This document shows positions 11,541-22,939 of a stretch of 64,000 nt of DNA, in pieces. Source of the stretch: Odobenus rosmarus divergens (lineage: Eukaryota; Chordata; Mammalia; Carnivora; Odobenidae); contig NW_004451870.1 of NCBI RefSeq assembly GCF_000321225.1, positions 90,677 to 154,676 on the forward strand, read 5' to 3'. The translations under genes were made by a program, and so were the position numbers. The stretch's first letter is position 1; each line of letters opens with the position of its first letter. The notes beneath the pieces were generated by a model. The model was not told where the DNA came from. It ran no database searches and saw only the letters and a program-made list of their open reading frames with translations.

Positions 11541-12695
11541 TTAGGTGGAGACACACCCACATTACCTTCCTCCATCTATCAGTCTTATCAGTGACATGGC
11601 ATACACAATCCGAATTTATTTTGAACTCTGCCAGAGGAATCCTTTTGCATGATGCAGATAACACACATCTTTGTAGCAGTTGGACGAAGTATAAATGGCT
11701 TGTAATAAACTGTCACTACGTAATAGTTCAACAAACTTAGAAACGTTATCTAGCTTTCGCAGGGAGTTAAATGAGATTTCCTTCAGTCTATTTCATCTTT
11801 AAAACATCGTGACTATTTATTTCACCACATATATAAAATAAGACGTAAGTACAAAGTAAATTGGGGACTAAAATTTAAGAACCAGAGATGATGGTTTCCC
11901 ATTCTTTAAACAGATTTCATATCATATTTGAAAGTATAAATGAAAATTCATATTGAACATGAAATAGACATTTATATAATAATGTAAGTATGATAGATGG
12001 GGAAAAATTACCTGGGAATCTGGGCAATATGCCTAGACCACAGAGTCTACTTTTTGAAAGAAGAATAGCAAAATTTCTGTGAACTCAAAGCTTCTCCATA
12101 AAACGTCATCCGAATTGGATTGATTCTCTAAAAGGTAATAAGCCAATGAGTCAACAGTGGGGTTATTAAGAAGGTAGCTACACAAAATAGTTTTGGCTAC
12201 AATTTAATTACAATCACGTTCAGCTTAAAAAAGGCCCCTTCTCATAAGACACATTTTTTTCCCTAATGAATCATTTCTCAGTATAAATCTCTGCTTTCTA
12301 AAGAAGGTGTCCCTGAAATTTATAATCCACAGGACAAGAGGAACACACCAGGACCATCCTGGACAAACTGCGGTATATAGTAACCCAATTTCTGCTGTGG
12401 AAATAACCAGTTAGAATAATGTGTAACTGGAAAATGGGTGATGTTGATTTTTGATGCCTTCCTCTTTTCCTTTTAGGCCTTTTCTGATGTTTTCTCTCTC
12501 ATTGTGCTCCTGGCTCTCCGGACACTCCATCTGGTCCTGCGATCTCCAGGGAGGGCTTCATGTTCCCATGTTGTTGTTGTTGTTTTTCTTCAGGGGAAGG
12601 CCGCTCTTGTTCTCAGTGCTCAGTTTTCAGCAACGTATCTAGAAACTGCTCTAGTAAACCAGTTCACACTGTGTAGCTCCAGACTTGGTGCAGAG
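11541..12695. other. Unique sequence, nothing recognised
   Basis: AT-rich, with two short overlapping open frames near 12451-12761 that include a (TTG)n run. No gene is supported. Confidence 0.5.
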
Positions 12696-12790
12696 GAGAA
12701 CCATTCAGTGTTTGGGCTTTGGTTCCCTACACTAGCTGTGTGGCTCTGGGCAACTCCATAAGCTCTCTAAACTGGTTTCTCTGTAAATTT
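12696..12790 (+). repeat. MIR fragment
   Basis: TAGCTGTGTGGCTCTGGGCA and the following AACTCCATAAGCTCTCTAAA match the MIR 5' half. Confidence 0.55.
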
Positions 12791-13659
12791 CTGTGTGAAA
12801 CCTCTTTATGAGCTTAAAGTGGAAGGAGGTGAACACTTCTAGAGATCCAACTTGGAGAGCTATGAACTTCAGAATCTATCCTTTACCCCAGTTTTAGTAG
12901 CTTAAGCCAAGAATGTGACATTTTATCTCCCAAACCAAATTGTTTTTTTTCACAGAACATCACTCCTTCCATTCCTTTTGCTCCTTTGTTTGGAGCCAGT
13001 TGCGGTTCTCCAGGGTCTAAGGTAGGGACAGAGGAAAGACATCGTGCAATTGCAATTCTGTATCTTAAAGATCAATACTTGGCTTGACTAGGCTCGTTGA
13101 GCACCAAGATGTTGGCTTAAGTATTGTGCATTGCTGAGGCTCACCAGCATACAGAAAAGGGCCTGTTAAGACTTTACCTATCAAAGAGAAGGGATTGCAT
13201 TATGATGGAAAGGTGGGGAAAGTGTTTTTCTCTTTTTAAAATGATTCTTCAGAATGTTTATTTGGGAGCTTTTTAATTTTTTTTGTCCCTATTGCCCACA
13301 AAGCCGTCAAGGCATTAATAAAATCTATAGTGTTGTATGAAACACTAATTTCTGTTTTCTTTTAAGAGACCATAGAACTTAAGTGGCTATTGTTACTAAA
13401 AACATGATCTTACAAAACAATACCTAATTTAAGAAGTTCTCTCAAGAATTAAATGAGATATTGCCAGTACCAGGTATATGAATGGTTGTTTAATCATGGG
13501 GTTTCTTCTTCTCAGTATTTTTTTTTTCATCCCACCTGAAGTTTTCATTTCAAGATACTGGAAAATGATCTAACAAGTCTTGTAGTACTTAATGGGGGCC
13601 ATTTCAGAGGACCTGACAGAGTTTTGGGGAGATACATTTGGGCTCAGAGGGAAAATATT
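12791..13659. other. Unique sequence, nothing recognised
   Basis: AT-rich with T runs near 13510-13530. No gene, RNA or element was recognised. Confidence 0.5.
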
Positions 13660-14345
13660 GCTTTTCTGCCAACAAACCTTTTATTATGAAAAAATTTCAA
13701 ATATACGGAAGGCTTGAAAGGATTGTATGGTGAGTACCCATAGTCCTCATCTTGATTCTACAATTAATATTTTGCTATGTTTGCTTAATCACATTATCTA
13801 TCCATCTGTCCCTATCTCTATCTACCCATCAATCTATCTCAGATTTTGAATGAAATTTCAAAGGGAGTTATAGACGTTTGTACACTTAATTCTAGACACT
13901 TCACCATGAATATAATTAATGGGTTTTATACTTGTTATGTTCCTATTTTTAAGGTGCATTTTGTACACAGGGAAATGCATACATCTCAAGCATACCATTT
14001 GATGAGGTTTGACAAATGCATGCCCAGGTATGATCCAAACTCCTATCAAGATATTGAATATTACCATGACTCCAAAAAATTCTAAGTCAGCACCTACTTA
14101 TACCCCTCACATTCAGGATGTACTCATTATGGTGATGTGTTTCACTACTGAGATCAGTTTTGGTTTTTTGGTAGATCTTCATATAAATGAATTCAATCCA
14201 TGTATACTCTTTTGTGTCTGGCTTCTTTCACTTGCATAGTATTTCTGAAATTCATCCATGTTGTTGTATCAGCAGCTCAGTCTTCTTTATTGCCAATACT
14301 AAAGAATTGCCTTTTGAAAGCCTGTGGAATTCTTCCTGTGCTCAA
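13660..14345 (-). mobile_element. Old LINE-1 3' fragment, antisense
   Basis: TTTTATTATGAAAAAATTTC, then CAAATATACGGAAGG, and downstream TGTGTCTGGCTTCTTTCACT, a TGCATAGTATTTCTGAAATTC stretch and CATCCATGTTGTTGTATCAG are the antisense of an old mammalian L1 3' UTR and ORF2 end. A degenerate (ATCT)n lies at about 13795-13840. Overlapping open frames of 70-80 codons here are chance. Confidence 0.7.
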
Positions 14346-14356
14346 GAATAAAGCCA

Positions 14357-14679
14357 ACCATTTAAGAAACAAAACAAGCAAGCAAAGGGGAAAAAGAGAG
14401 AGGGACAAATCATGATACTGACTCTTTAACTATAGAGAACAAACTGATGGTTGGTTATCAGAGAGGAGGTGGGTGTGTGGGGGGGGAATGGGTGAAACAG
14501 GTGATGGGGATTAAGGAGTACACTTGGTGTGATGAATACCAGGTGCTGTATGGAAGTGTTGAATCACTATATTATACACCTGAAACTAATATAACACTAT
14601 GTTAACTGGAATTAAAACAAAAACTTGAAAAAATACATAAAAAATAAAAAACAAAAATTGGTTTTAAAACAGAAAAAAA
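14357..14679 (+). mobile_element. 5'-truncated LINE-1 3' end
   Basis: GAGAACAAACTGATGGTTGG, then the G-rich GGTGGGTGTGTGGGGGGGG, GTGATGGGGATTAAGGAGTA, the GTTGAATCACTATATTATAC / CCTGAAACTAATATAACACT ending and a long A-rich tail. The flanks share TAAAGCCAA (about 14349-14357 and 14683-14691), a short likely target-site duplication. It belongs to an older 3' UTR type than A or B. Confidence 0.85.
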
Positions 14680-14691
14680 GAGTAAAGCCAA

Positions 14692-15930
14692 TCTAGAGCA
14701 TTTTTTAAACAAAGTGGGGAAAAACTATGGGTAGATTTTTTCCCTGAGTTTTCATATATTAGGATCTGCTGTCTCAGGGTGTTTCTCTTAGTTGTCCTTT
14801 AGACTTTTAACTTCTACTTGTCCTTTCTACAATAGGAATTTGCTCATTAGGTAAAGAACTTGATTATTTCACGGGGTGGGAAATATTTAGCCTTCCTCAC
14901 TTGTTTTCCTTTGCTCCCTGAATATACTTGCCACATCCAGACAGCTGTGGCAATACACAAGGATGGAGAAGAGGTGCGAACAACACGTATAACTGTTTGC
15001 CTCTGTCAGGAAGCTGATGTGATAGTGGTGGGAGTATCATCCTTTGCCTGTAAGAATTTTTCCATTAGTTCCAATGCTAACCCACCGAAAGCCTATGAAA
15101 AGAAAGCTTGACAAAGAGCAGCCACGTTTTGCAACTGACATTCACTGAGTATGGATAAATGTGTGGCAGGAGTGAAAAAGAGAGATAAACAACCAATTAC
15201 CTACTGTAATACCAAGGATATGAAATTGGCTGTAGTTAAGTCCTAAACTTCTATTAGAAATATGTGCCTATGTGAAAAAATTAAAGGAAAGTTGTTGAGA
15301 TTATTAACAAATGAAATAAAATGAAAAAAAAAACCCCACTGCTTTATTGAAGCCAATGGAAGAAATATATTTGACCCAATCGAATCAGTGCTAGAGCGAG
15401 ATACCTACACTCTAAAGGATATCAGGGCTGGAGAGGAGGAAGGAAATAAAAAAAAAAAAAAAAGTCCTCCAAGAAGTTGTCTTAACCTCTGTGACAGAAT
15501 TTTTATCAAAAACTTTCCTTTACAGATTAAAGGAAAAAAAACCAAAACTCCCTTTCCCCACAGCTGCTCTTTTTGTTTCTTTGGTATTTTTCTGTTTGTT
15601 TTCTAGCTTTGGTGAAGGTGTGTCCTTTCTCTTCATTTTCTTTATTTTTAATTTCTGTACTCTTCAGAGAGATACTTTTGTAAAATAAATTAATAGAAAA
15701 ATGAAATATACAAAATAAATAGGACAAGTCCATAGTTTTTATTAGATTAAACAGACATAAAATTACACTTCCAAATTATAGAAGTTTAGAAACGCATTGT
15801 CTCGGTTCCTCTTCTATCCTGTTGTGGACCTGTACCTCATAGTCATGGGCAGCAGGGTGGATAGTGCTGACTTACATCAACTCTTACTGTGTTTTGAAAA
15901 TTCGTGTCCCAGAAGAGAGAGAATTTTGAA
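14692..15930. other. Unique sequence; A-run at about 15449-15463
   Basis: The open frame at 14860-15111 shows no family signature. Short frames at 15388-15733 lie in A/T-rich low-complexity DNA. No gene is supported. Confidence 0.5.
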
Positions 15931-15944
15931 CAAATTCATTCTTT

Positions 15945-16148
15945 TTTTATAAAAAGATTTTATTTATTTATTTGAGGGAGAGGGAGAGACAGAATGAGCG
16001 AGAGAGCAGGAGGGGGGTGGCAGAGGGAGAGGGAGAAGCAGACTCCCCGCTGAGCAGGGAGCCGGGTGTGGGACTCGATCCCAGGACCCTGAGATCATGA
16101 CCTGAGCCGAAGGCAGACACTTAACCGACTGAGCCACCCAGGCGCCCC
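15945..16148 (-). mobile_element. CAN-SINE, antisense, young, exact target duplication
   Basis: A full-length arctoid-type SINE read from its tail: AAAGATTTTATTTATTTATT, a GA-rich region, CTCCCCGCTGAGCAGGGAGC, ATCCCAGGACCCTGAGATCA, and the head ACTGAGCCACCCAGGCGCCC. The flanks repeat CAAATTCATTCTTT exactly (15931-15944 and 16149-16162). Confidence 0.96.
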
Positions 16149-16162
16149 CAAATTCATTCTTT

Positions 16163-17479
16163 AGAATGACATTTACTCTCCCGTTTCCAACTCCTGAATA
16201 GTTTACTGGTCATTGGTAGCTTCTCTATCATAAATAAATAACATGCTTAATTTTATAGTCAGGATAAATTTACAGTTAACATTTTATGACAAGCTCATAT
16301 TTTCAATAAAGCAGAGTTCTTAGTACAGAACTATAACCTGAAAAACGGTTGCCCTTTGTACTAGAACTATAAAAAAATGCCATAAAATGAATTCTTTTAA
16401 ATAGACATTCTCTTGCATATATGGTTATTTCGATTTTTCTAAATACGTTGTCTATTAGGAAAAGCTAAACAGAGGATATGTCATCTCCCTTCTGCTCCCC
16501 TCCTTGCCCTACTAGCTGTTGCTCAACTCAATAGACATTGTCCAGTTCCTCTTTTTTCAGGCTTCAACTGCCATAGATACACCATGCCTTTCATGAAATA
16601 TCAAAGCGGTAAGAGCCTTCATAATATTTTCACTATTACCTGACAGAAATAAATCTCTTTATTGTTCTTAAAAGACACTTATCAAAAAGATAAAGTGCAA
16701 ATTCTTCCAAGGCAATGTTCACTTATCTCTAAATCTGCAAAGACTTATCTTCACACCAGGCGTGTTAAAATAGACAGGAACTCCAGCACTTCAAAAAAAA
16801 AGCCAAATTAGAAATTTAGCTTTGGAGTTCAGAGCTTAGAGCCTTCACCCCCACCAAATTTATTTGCAGAGCCCGATAAAGTTTAATAACTTTGCTTCCT
16901 AACAAAGTTGTTTCAAAAATAGGTGTTATCTTTTTACATCTTGAATGTATGATTTATTGTATTTAACTGGCTATGTAATGAGATCTGGCATGAGGATTGA
17001 TTAGCATATTACTGGGTCCATCAGTATCATAAAAGGTTAAAGAGTGAAAAACTGAAAACCTGAACTCTCAATTAGAAGAGTTGAACAGTGAAGTGGTGGA
17101 GGGAAGAGTGTTTATTAGGTTTTGTCAGTCTGTGTTTATGTTAGTGTTGGATGACATCATAAACAGTTCATAAATAATGTACAACCCCAGCTTATTTCTT
17201 CTTGAAATGTAATAAACAGTGGCTCTTTTCCAGTCTCTGCATCTCTGTGTGTTTAATGGGCCTTGCTGGGGGTAGTACTGTTTTTAGCAGAAACTCATTA
17301 CATTGCAGACATTTCTGGAATTGGATATAGTAGCAAAGAAAAACCCTTGGAGCAGAGATAACCAGTAAGAAGGAAAAGTAGCAGAGAAAATGACTAGAAA
17401 CAAGATCCCAACCAGCCCAAAGTCAGTAGACACCATAATCTTTGTGGCCTCAAGGAACAATGTGGTTGAAATAGGCTGA
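16163..17479. other. Unique sequence, possible conserved non-coding stretch
   Basis: No repeat family was recognised. Around 16850-17260 the sequence is free of simple repeats, varied in composition and carries homeodomain/octamer-like ATTAGCAT (about 17001). That is only a weak hint of regulatory DNA. Confidence 0.35.
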
Positions 17480-17640
17480 TGTAGAGCCAGAGAAGGGCTT
17501 ATTATTTGTTTATTGTCTGTCTCTCCCCACTGGAGTGTAAAAGTCCATGGACATGAATTTTTGTCTTTTTTTTTATCACCCCCGAGTCCCCAGTGTTTGG
17601 CACTAGTACTTGTTCGGTAACTATTTGTTGAAGGAGTGAA
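17480..17640 (+). repeat. L2 LINE 3' end
   Basis: CCACTGGAGTGTAAAAGTCC, CCGAGTCCCCAGTGTTTGGC and GTAACTATTTGTTGAAGGAG..TGAATGAATG follow the L2 3' end. Confidence 0.65.
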
Positions 17641-17662
17641 TGAATGCCTCGTCTTTCTGAAT

Positions 17663-17680
17663 GGGTGGGTGGGTGGGGGG
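17663..17680 (+). other. G-quadruplex motif with single-T loops
   Basis: GGGTGGGTGGGTGGGGGG: four G-tracts separated by single T residues, the pattern known to fold into very stable parallel quadruplexes. It is not inside a young transposon. Confidence 0.85.
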
Positions 17681-19103
17681 ACATCCTTTCTATATGAAGG
17701 ACTACTTCGACCACCATGAAATACTGGAAAGGGTCTTGGCTCTGGTAGCTTTTTACATTATATTCTCCTCCAAACAAAAGGAGCTTAAACATTCTTAGTT
17801 AATGTAGGAATCATCTTTTCAGTCAAGAGGGATTACCGGGAAGGACCTAAGTAACCAATGGATCCACTTGAGTCTATTTGTATCTGAGGGAGAAATGTTT
17901 AGGTGAATAACGCTCCCATTTTATTTGTCTCTTTGTTTTGTTTTCATTTTTTTCTGTAAACATATCCACACCACTTCATCAAGATAAAAAATGAATAGTG
18001 AGAGCACACTGACATGTTCTTCTTCAGAGCACATGAGGACTGGGTCGTACTGGGGCAGAACAAGGTTAGTTAGCCTCCCCCAGTGGCTCTAGACCAAGTG
18101 GACAATGTGTAAGGATTTGGAGGTACAGCAAAAGCACCTGAGAACAGGAACATTGATACCAGGCAAGGAGTAAGGGTTTCATATGATTACACAGGACTTT
18201 TGACCTGATATTCTTCAGTCACAGGAGTTGGGAGAGGGAAGCTGTTAGTATCAGAAGAGTAAAAAACAAGTCTTGTTCTAGACATCAACTGGATACTCTG
18301 TATTGGCCAGCAATTTGATGATAATTCCCTAATTGTTCTCAACTTTATTTATTTTTGCTTTAATTCCCAACCCTCATCAAATCTCCATCAGTAATGGCAT
18401 TGTGTCTGGAGTATAACATGATAATTAGATGGGGGATTCTTTAACATGAGATTTAACAATCTTACATCCTATCTTCCCATCTGCCCAGACCCCTAATAGC
18501 AGGACAAAGGGACACAAAAAAGCTAAGAATAATCTAACTTTCTAGTTTCTGGACAAGATGGAAGATACAGTGGGATCTTTCCATGAGTAAGTGACTGTAT
18601 TGAATGGTTGACAGTTTGGAAGATAAGCTAAAAGTTAACATGATTTCCTTAGAGAGATTTCAGATTTAAAATATGAACACTTCTTTGGGTAGAAGTGTGG
18701 ATGCTGTGACTCTGCCATGAACTTAGATATTTTTTTCTGTTTAATTACTTCATGTTTAATATCAAGTATGTTAGTCTAAGTAACTGTAAATTCTCTATTT
18801 ATCTATGTCTATAGGCCAATTTCAAATCATTTCCAGAACACACACACACACACACATACACACACACACACCACTCCTCCACATAAAAGATAAATCAGCT
18901 CAATCAAATTAACTAAATTTAATTCACACACTAAATTCCTGTTGTTCAGTAAGGAGGGGCATGGTTACAAATCTTAATCCATATTCATCCTGGATTATAG
19001 GTAAAGTAACAAAGAGTTACTTTAAAATACTCAATCTCTCCATCCAAAAATAATGAATGTTTTTATTTATTCAATTCTTCTGTTACACATCTAAATTAGT
19101 GTT
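17681..19103. other. Unique sequence
   Basis: Apart from the (CA)n at 18838-18872 no element or gene was recognised. Confidence 0.45.
18838..18872. repeat. (CA)n microsatellite with one interruption
   Basis: An alternating AC run, broken once by a T (CATACA). Confidence 0.95.
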
Positions 19104-19116
19104 TATAATTTTCTTC

Positions 19117-19403
19117 TTTTTAAAAGATTTATTTATTGAACACTACACATGAAACTAATGATGTACTATATGTTGGCTAATTGAATTTAAATAAAAAAAT
19201 AAAGATTTGTTTATCTGAGAGAGAGAGAGTGTCCATGAGCGGGGGGGGAGGGGCAGAGAGAGAGAGAGAGAGAGAGAGAACCCCCATGCTGACTCCCCAC
19301 TGAGTGTAGCCCTACACAGGGCTCAATTCCAGGACCCTGAGATCATGACCTGAGCCGAAAGCAAAAGTTGGATGCTTAACTGACTGAACCACCCAGGCGC
19401 CTC
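19117..19403 (-). mobile_element. CAN-SINE, antisense, invaded by a tiny L1 tail
   Basis: The head complement GACTGAACCACCCAGGCGCC is at 19384-19403, and the tail complement begins at 19117. The flanks TATAATTTTCTTC (19104-19116) and TATAGTTTTCTTC (19404-19416) differ by one base. Inside the tail a 63-bp L1 3' end is inserted (separate entry). The GA-rich part has expanded to (GA)n at about 19259-19280. Confidence 0.92.
19138..19200 (+). mobile_element. 63-bp LINE-1 3' tail inserted in a SINE
   Basis: Reads GAACACTACACATGAAACTA then ATGATGTACTATATGTTGGC and ATTGAATTTAAATAAAAAAA, the last bases of an L1 3' UTR plus its tail. It is flanked by AAAGATTTATTTATT (19123-19137) and AAAGATTTGTTTATC (19201-19215), a duplication of the SINE's own tail (13 of 15). 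It is one of the shortest 5'-truncated L1 insertions that can still be recognised. Confidence 0.88.
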
Positions 19404-19879
19404 TATAGTTTTCTTCATAAGGATCTTTATTTGTTTTTCCCTTTTAAGTGATTGATGTCTTCGGCATTGCAGTTTTCTTTGTTTTTGTATAAGGGAGACA
19501 TTGAGTTTTTGCATATATGTCTGTGCCCAGTTGCTTTGTGGATATCTCCCTTGAATTCTAATTATTTTTAATATAGTCTCTTGGGATTTTATAAAAACAA
19601 TGATATTATGTGCCCCAAATAATACATTTGACTAATTTCTAATGCTAAGTAACTTTCCCTTGCCCCATGGTTTTTGAGTTGTACGCACGTGAGTCAGCCA
19701 TGGGTAAGTGTGTGTTCTTGCCTGGGACTTTAAATCTTGTGGAAATAAAAAAAAAGGGAAAGGATAGGGAGAGAGATCATTTGCTGTGATTGCAGAAGAC
19801 CAGAGGGCCAAGTAGTGTAAGGATGACTGATAACATTGAAGGTCTCCCCAACAGATCATTCCTATGAAATAATCTTGGA

Positions 19880-19972
19880 TTCCTTCCTTCCCTCCCTCCC
19901 TCCCTTCCTTCCTTCCTTCCTTCCTCCCTCCCACCCTCCCTCCCTCCCTCCCTTCCTTCCGTCCTTCCTTGG
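19880..19972. repeat. (CCTT)n/(CCCT)n polypyrimidine tract
   Basis: Over 90 bp of C and T on the plus strand with almost no interruption. It gives Pro/Leu/Ser-type open frames on the plus strand and Lys/Glu/Gly on the minus, which are artefacts of the repeat. Confidence 0.95.
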
Positions 19973-20845
19973 ATTAACCCTGTTTATTACTTGTAGGAAA
20001 CAAGCACCTTCTCAATCTCGATTATTAATTTATTACCAGTCTACTCTGTCAGTGTTAAAGGGGGACGGGCAGATCATGACTCCCAGGCATCCTACCAAGT
20101 AGGCAGATCACCTGAGGGGCAACCTGTATCCACTCACAAATTCATCTCACATTAGCAGTGAGGATTCAGGTGTCACCCCGAATTGCTATTTTACTTACTC
20201 ATAAGTTTAAGGCATAGATTTCTTCCTTTCTTAATTTCCTTCCACATAGAGTTCTCTGGCTTTCCAGTTGATTCTGTGAACTCTCCACTATCCCCCCAAA
20301 TAGTTCTTTACTGTGTGAATTAATCAAATTCACAGTTTCATTGAAAATGGAGATTGATAAAGAGTCCTGACTCGGGGTGGAGAGTGGAGTAGGTAGAGAT
20401 GCAACAAGGCCAGAATTCAGAGAACAGTGATTAGATCTGTGGCAGCACAGGATGTCTGGATTTGCTCAGTAGTAGGGAATAGATTAGAATGACCATTTAG
20501 AGAAGATTAGAGAGGGCTTTAGGTTAAGAATCTTAGGCTAAGAAAACAGCCTATGGGCTTTATGAGCATATGAGGACTTTTCATAAAAGTGTGAGTTGAA
20601 AACATTAGTTTTAACAGACTATAAAAATGGAAATTTTCTTACCATAATTTCAGTGGAAATGGAGAATACTTTAATAGGGGTTGAATATGTACTTTGGATC
20701 CTGCAGGACTATGCAAAGCATGCTAGCAGATTGGAAACCTATTGCTTTTAGTCTCGTAAATGCTCACTTCCATTTCTTAAGTGTGTGGGGGTGAACAGAC
20801 CCGAGGGAGTTTCTCTGAACAGGGGTGCCTGTGGGTCTATCTATC

Positions 20846-20864
20846 GCCCTTGCAGGGGGCGCTA
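20846..20864 (+). promoter_or_regulatory. CTCF-like binding motif (plus orientation)
   Basis: GCCCTTGCAGGGGGCGCTA has the CTCF core (AGGGGGCGCTA exact) in a segment that is not a recognised young repeat. Known motif, inferred function. The second motif, at 36241-36254, points the other way. Confidence 0.45.
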
Positions 20865-20943
20865 TGGACCATGTCCTGATAACTGCAGTCAGCAGTCCTA
20901 AGAGAGACACTTTGGAAAACCTACAAAAGTGCTCCCCAAATGA

Positions 20944-21065
20944 GGGGCGCCTGGGTGGCTCAGTCAGTTAAGTGTCAGACTCTTGGTTTAGGCTCAGGTT
21001 ATGATTTCAGGATTGTGAGAGCGAGCCCTGCATTGGGCTCCATGCTGGGGTGGAGCCTGATTAAG
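20944..21065 (+). mobile_element. CAN-SINE lacking its 3' half
   Basis: The head GGGGCGCCTGGGTGGCTCAG and body continue to about GGAGCCTGATTAAGAG, then the sequence stops matching. There is no CT-rich part, no A-tail and no target duplication. Retroposition truncates 5' ends, so the loss probably came from a later deletion. Confidence 0.85.
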
Positions 21066-21198
21066 AGTGAGGAGACAAGGGGAATCAAATCAGATGGGAT
21101 GTAATAACAGCTAGCTAGCCCTGAACTCCTAAAACCTTAAAGCTGGTGATGATGACAGAAAGAAATGGACAGATGTGAGAGAGATTTAAAGGACAGAT

Positions 21199-21266
21199 TT
21201 CTTCTTCTTCTTCTTCTTCTTCTTCTTCTTCTTCTTCTTCTTCTTCTTCTTCTTCTTCTTCTTCTT
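21199..21266. repeat. (TTC)n = (GAA)n microsatellite, about 22 pure units
   Basis: An uninterrupted TTC triplet run. The complementary GAA strand is the same triplet that forms triplex DNA in other loci. Confidence 0.97.
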
Positions 21267-21599
21267 TGACGGCTAATTGAATTGAACAGGAAGATAGAAG
21301 ATGAAAAGATTAGTTTGAGGTTTTAAGCCTGGAATAATGGTGGCACTATTTACAGAAACAGAGTAATCAAAAGGGTTTCCATTATTAGGAAAATAAATAA
21401 AAGGGAAAAAAATGTGTTTTGGAAAGTGAAACTAAATAATGAGAAGGGGACTATTCAGAGGTCTTTGGAAATCAGAACAAAGAAGAGCAGGTAGGTCTTC
21501 ATAGAAGGGAGGGAGAGGGGATGATATAACTTGTATCATCTCTAACACTATCTGAGAGTGCTGAATAATGATAATAATACTAGTAATAAATTATATCAT

Positions 21600-21720
21600 T
21601 GATGCTTGGGGGAATAATAATGGACTTATGGAGGACTTACTGTATGCCAGGCACTATGGAAATGCTTTAAATGCCCATATAGTAGCATTCTTAGGTTTAT
21701 GGCACTATTTACTTCAAGAG
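21600..21720 (-). repeat. MIR-type fragment
   Basis: GAGGACTTACTGTATGCCAG, GCACTATGGAAATGCTTTAA and the following text match the end region of antisense MIR-type repeats. Diverged. Confidence 0.45.
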
Positions 21721-22939
21721 AAGGAATAGGAGACTTGTTGCTGAAGTCATTTATTTATTATCGGTTAGACATCCTGGTACCAATGGTATCCTAAAAGAAT
21801 GATCACATATGGAAATGACCAGTTTCCCAAAGAGATACACAGACAAGGATATGACCACTCACATATAAACTTTCAGTTATACAACACTGGCTAACATTTT
21901 CTACCCAGATGCTCTATTTGCTTTTGTCAAATGTGTTGTTTGAAATTTGAAAATTTCTTCTTTCATTTATTACTTTTAAAAATGCATATTGTGATTTTGG
22001 TTCCCATATTCTGATTTATTGTTTTCTCTGAAACTCATGTTCCTATTTCTTTTCTTAAAATATAAAGTTTGTATTTTAGAAATGTTTTGTTTTTTACAAA
22101 AAAGAAAAGTTTTTGGTCTTCGTTCTGGTTCACAGAGATCTTAACATTTTCAAGTTAGCTATGTGTTTTGGTTTCCCTTTTAATATTTTATCAATTACTA
22201 TTCTGTTTCAGGTGTATGGGCTTTAAAAGCATGAATTTATGCCTTGTTGCCTCAGTGACTGCAAGTTTTTGTGTCGTACCCACAGTGAAGTATACTAAGC
22301 AGAGTTTCACCTGTTTTTCACAAGTCAGCTATTAGTGTTTGAAAATTAATTATTGTATCATGTTGTTGTACAGTGATAATCCAGAGACATTTTTTTGTCT
22401 GCTAGATTATTTCCCTCTGCACTCAATGGCCTCAGGTCAGGTTCACTAAATACTGCTTGTTTTACTTCCTATGTAATTCTCAATTCACTGCATTACAAAA
22501 GATTCCTAATTTGTCTCCTTACTTTCAGCTCTGCCTCCAAAAATATATGTGCATGCTGTTGCAGATCTGATGATGTTATTCACCATCATCCCCAGGTGGA
22601 TTCCAGGTCCTTATCCAGGCACTTGGCCTCACACGGTCGGATCTGGTCCCATCTCTAGTCTTACCCTTTGCCCTTCCAAATGATCTGTTGTCTATATGCC
22701 TCATGCCCTTCCTCCTACCTGTAATTCTGGCTACACTTTCCTTTTCCTGCCAGGCCTTTACAATCGATCTCAGGTATTCTCATTAAACTCTAGCTTGGAC
22801 GAGGCTCTCTGCTGGTCCTATGGACCATTGAGCCTTGTGAATTTTTTTTTGTTAAATCATTTAGTGTTAGAATGGAGCTGGTCTCTTTACTATAATATCT
22901 TTCCAATTATGCTCTACTCCAGGATAAGAATCTTGTCTT
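21721..22939. other. Unique AT-rich sequence
   Basis: Short open frames at 22395-22658 and 22696-22974 have no recognised family. No gene is supported. Confidence 0.5.

Larger units (their letters stand above)
20480..21500 (+). repeat. Long, old mammalian interspersed repeat (copy 3, fragmentary)
   Basis: AGGGCTTTAGGTTAAGAATC, then GGGCTTTATGAGCATATGAG, GATGACAGAAAGAAATGGAC (about 21150) and GAGGTTTTAAGCCTGGAATA (about 21317) fit the same unnamed family as copies 1 and 2. It is interrupted by the SINE at 20944 and the (TTC)n tract. Assignment is tentative. Confidence 0.35.

Noticed and set aside
14860..15111. 83-codon open frame in unique DNA
   Set aside because: No family signature, no splice sites in a sensible position, and AT-rich flanks.
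19632..20102. Lys/Glu/Gly-rich and Pro/Leu/Ser-rich open frames
   Set aside because: Direct translations of the (CCTT)n/(CCCT)n tract.
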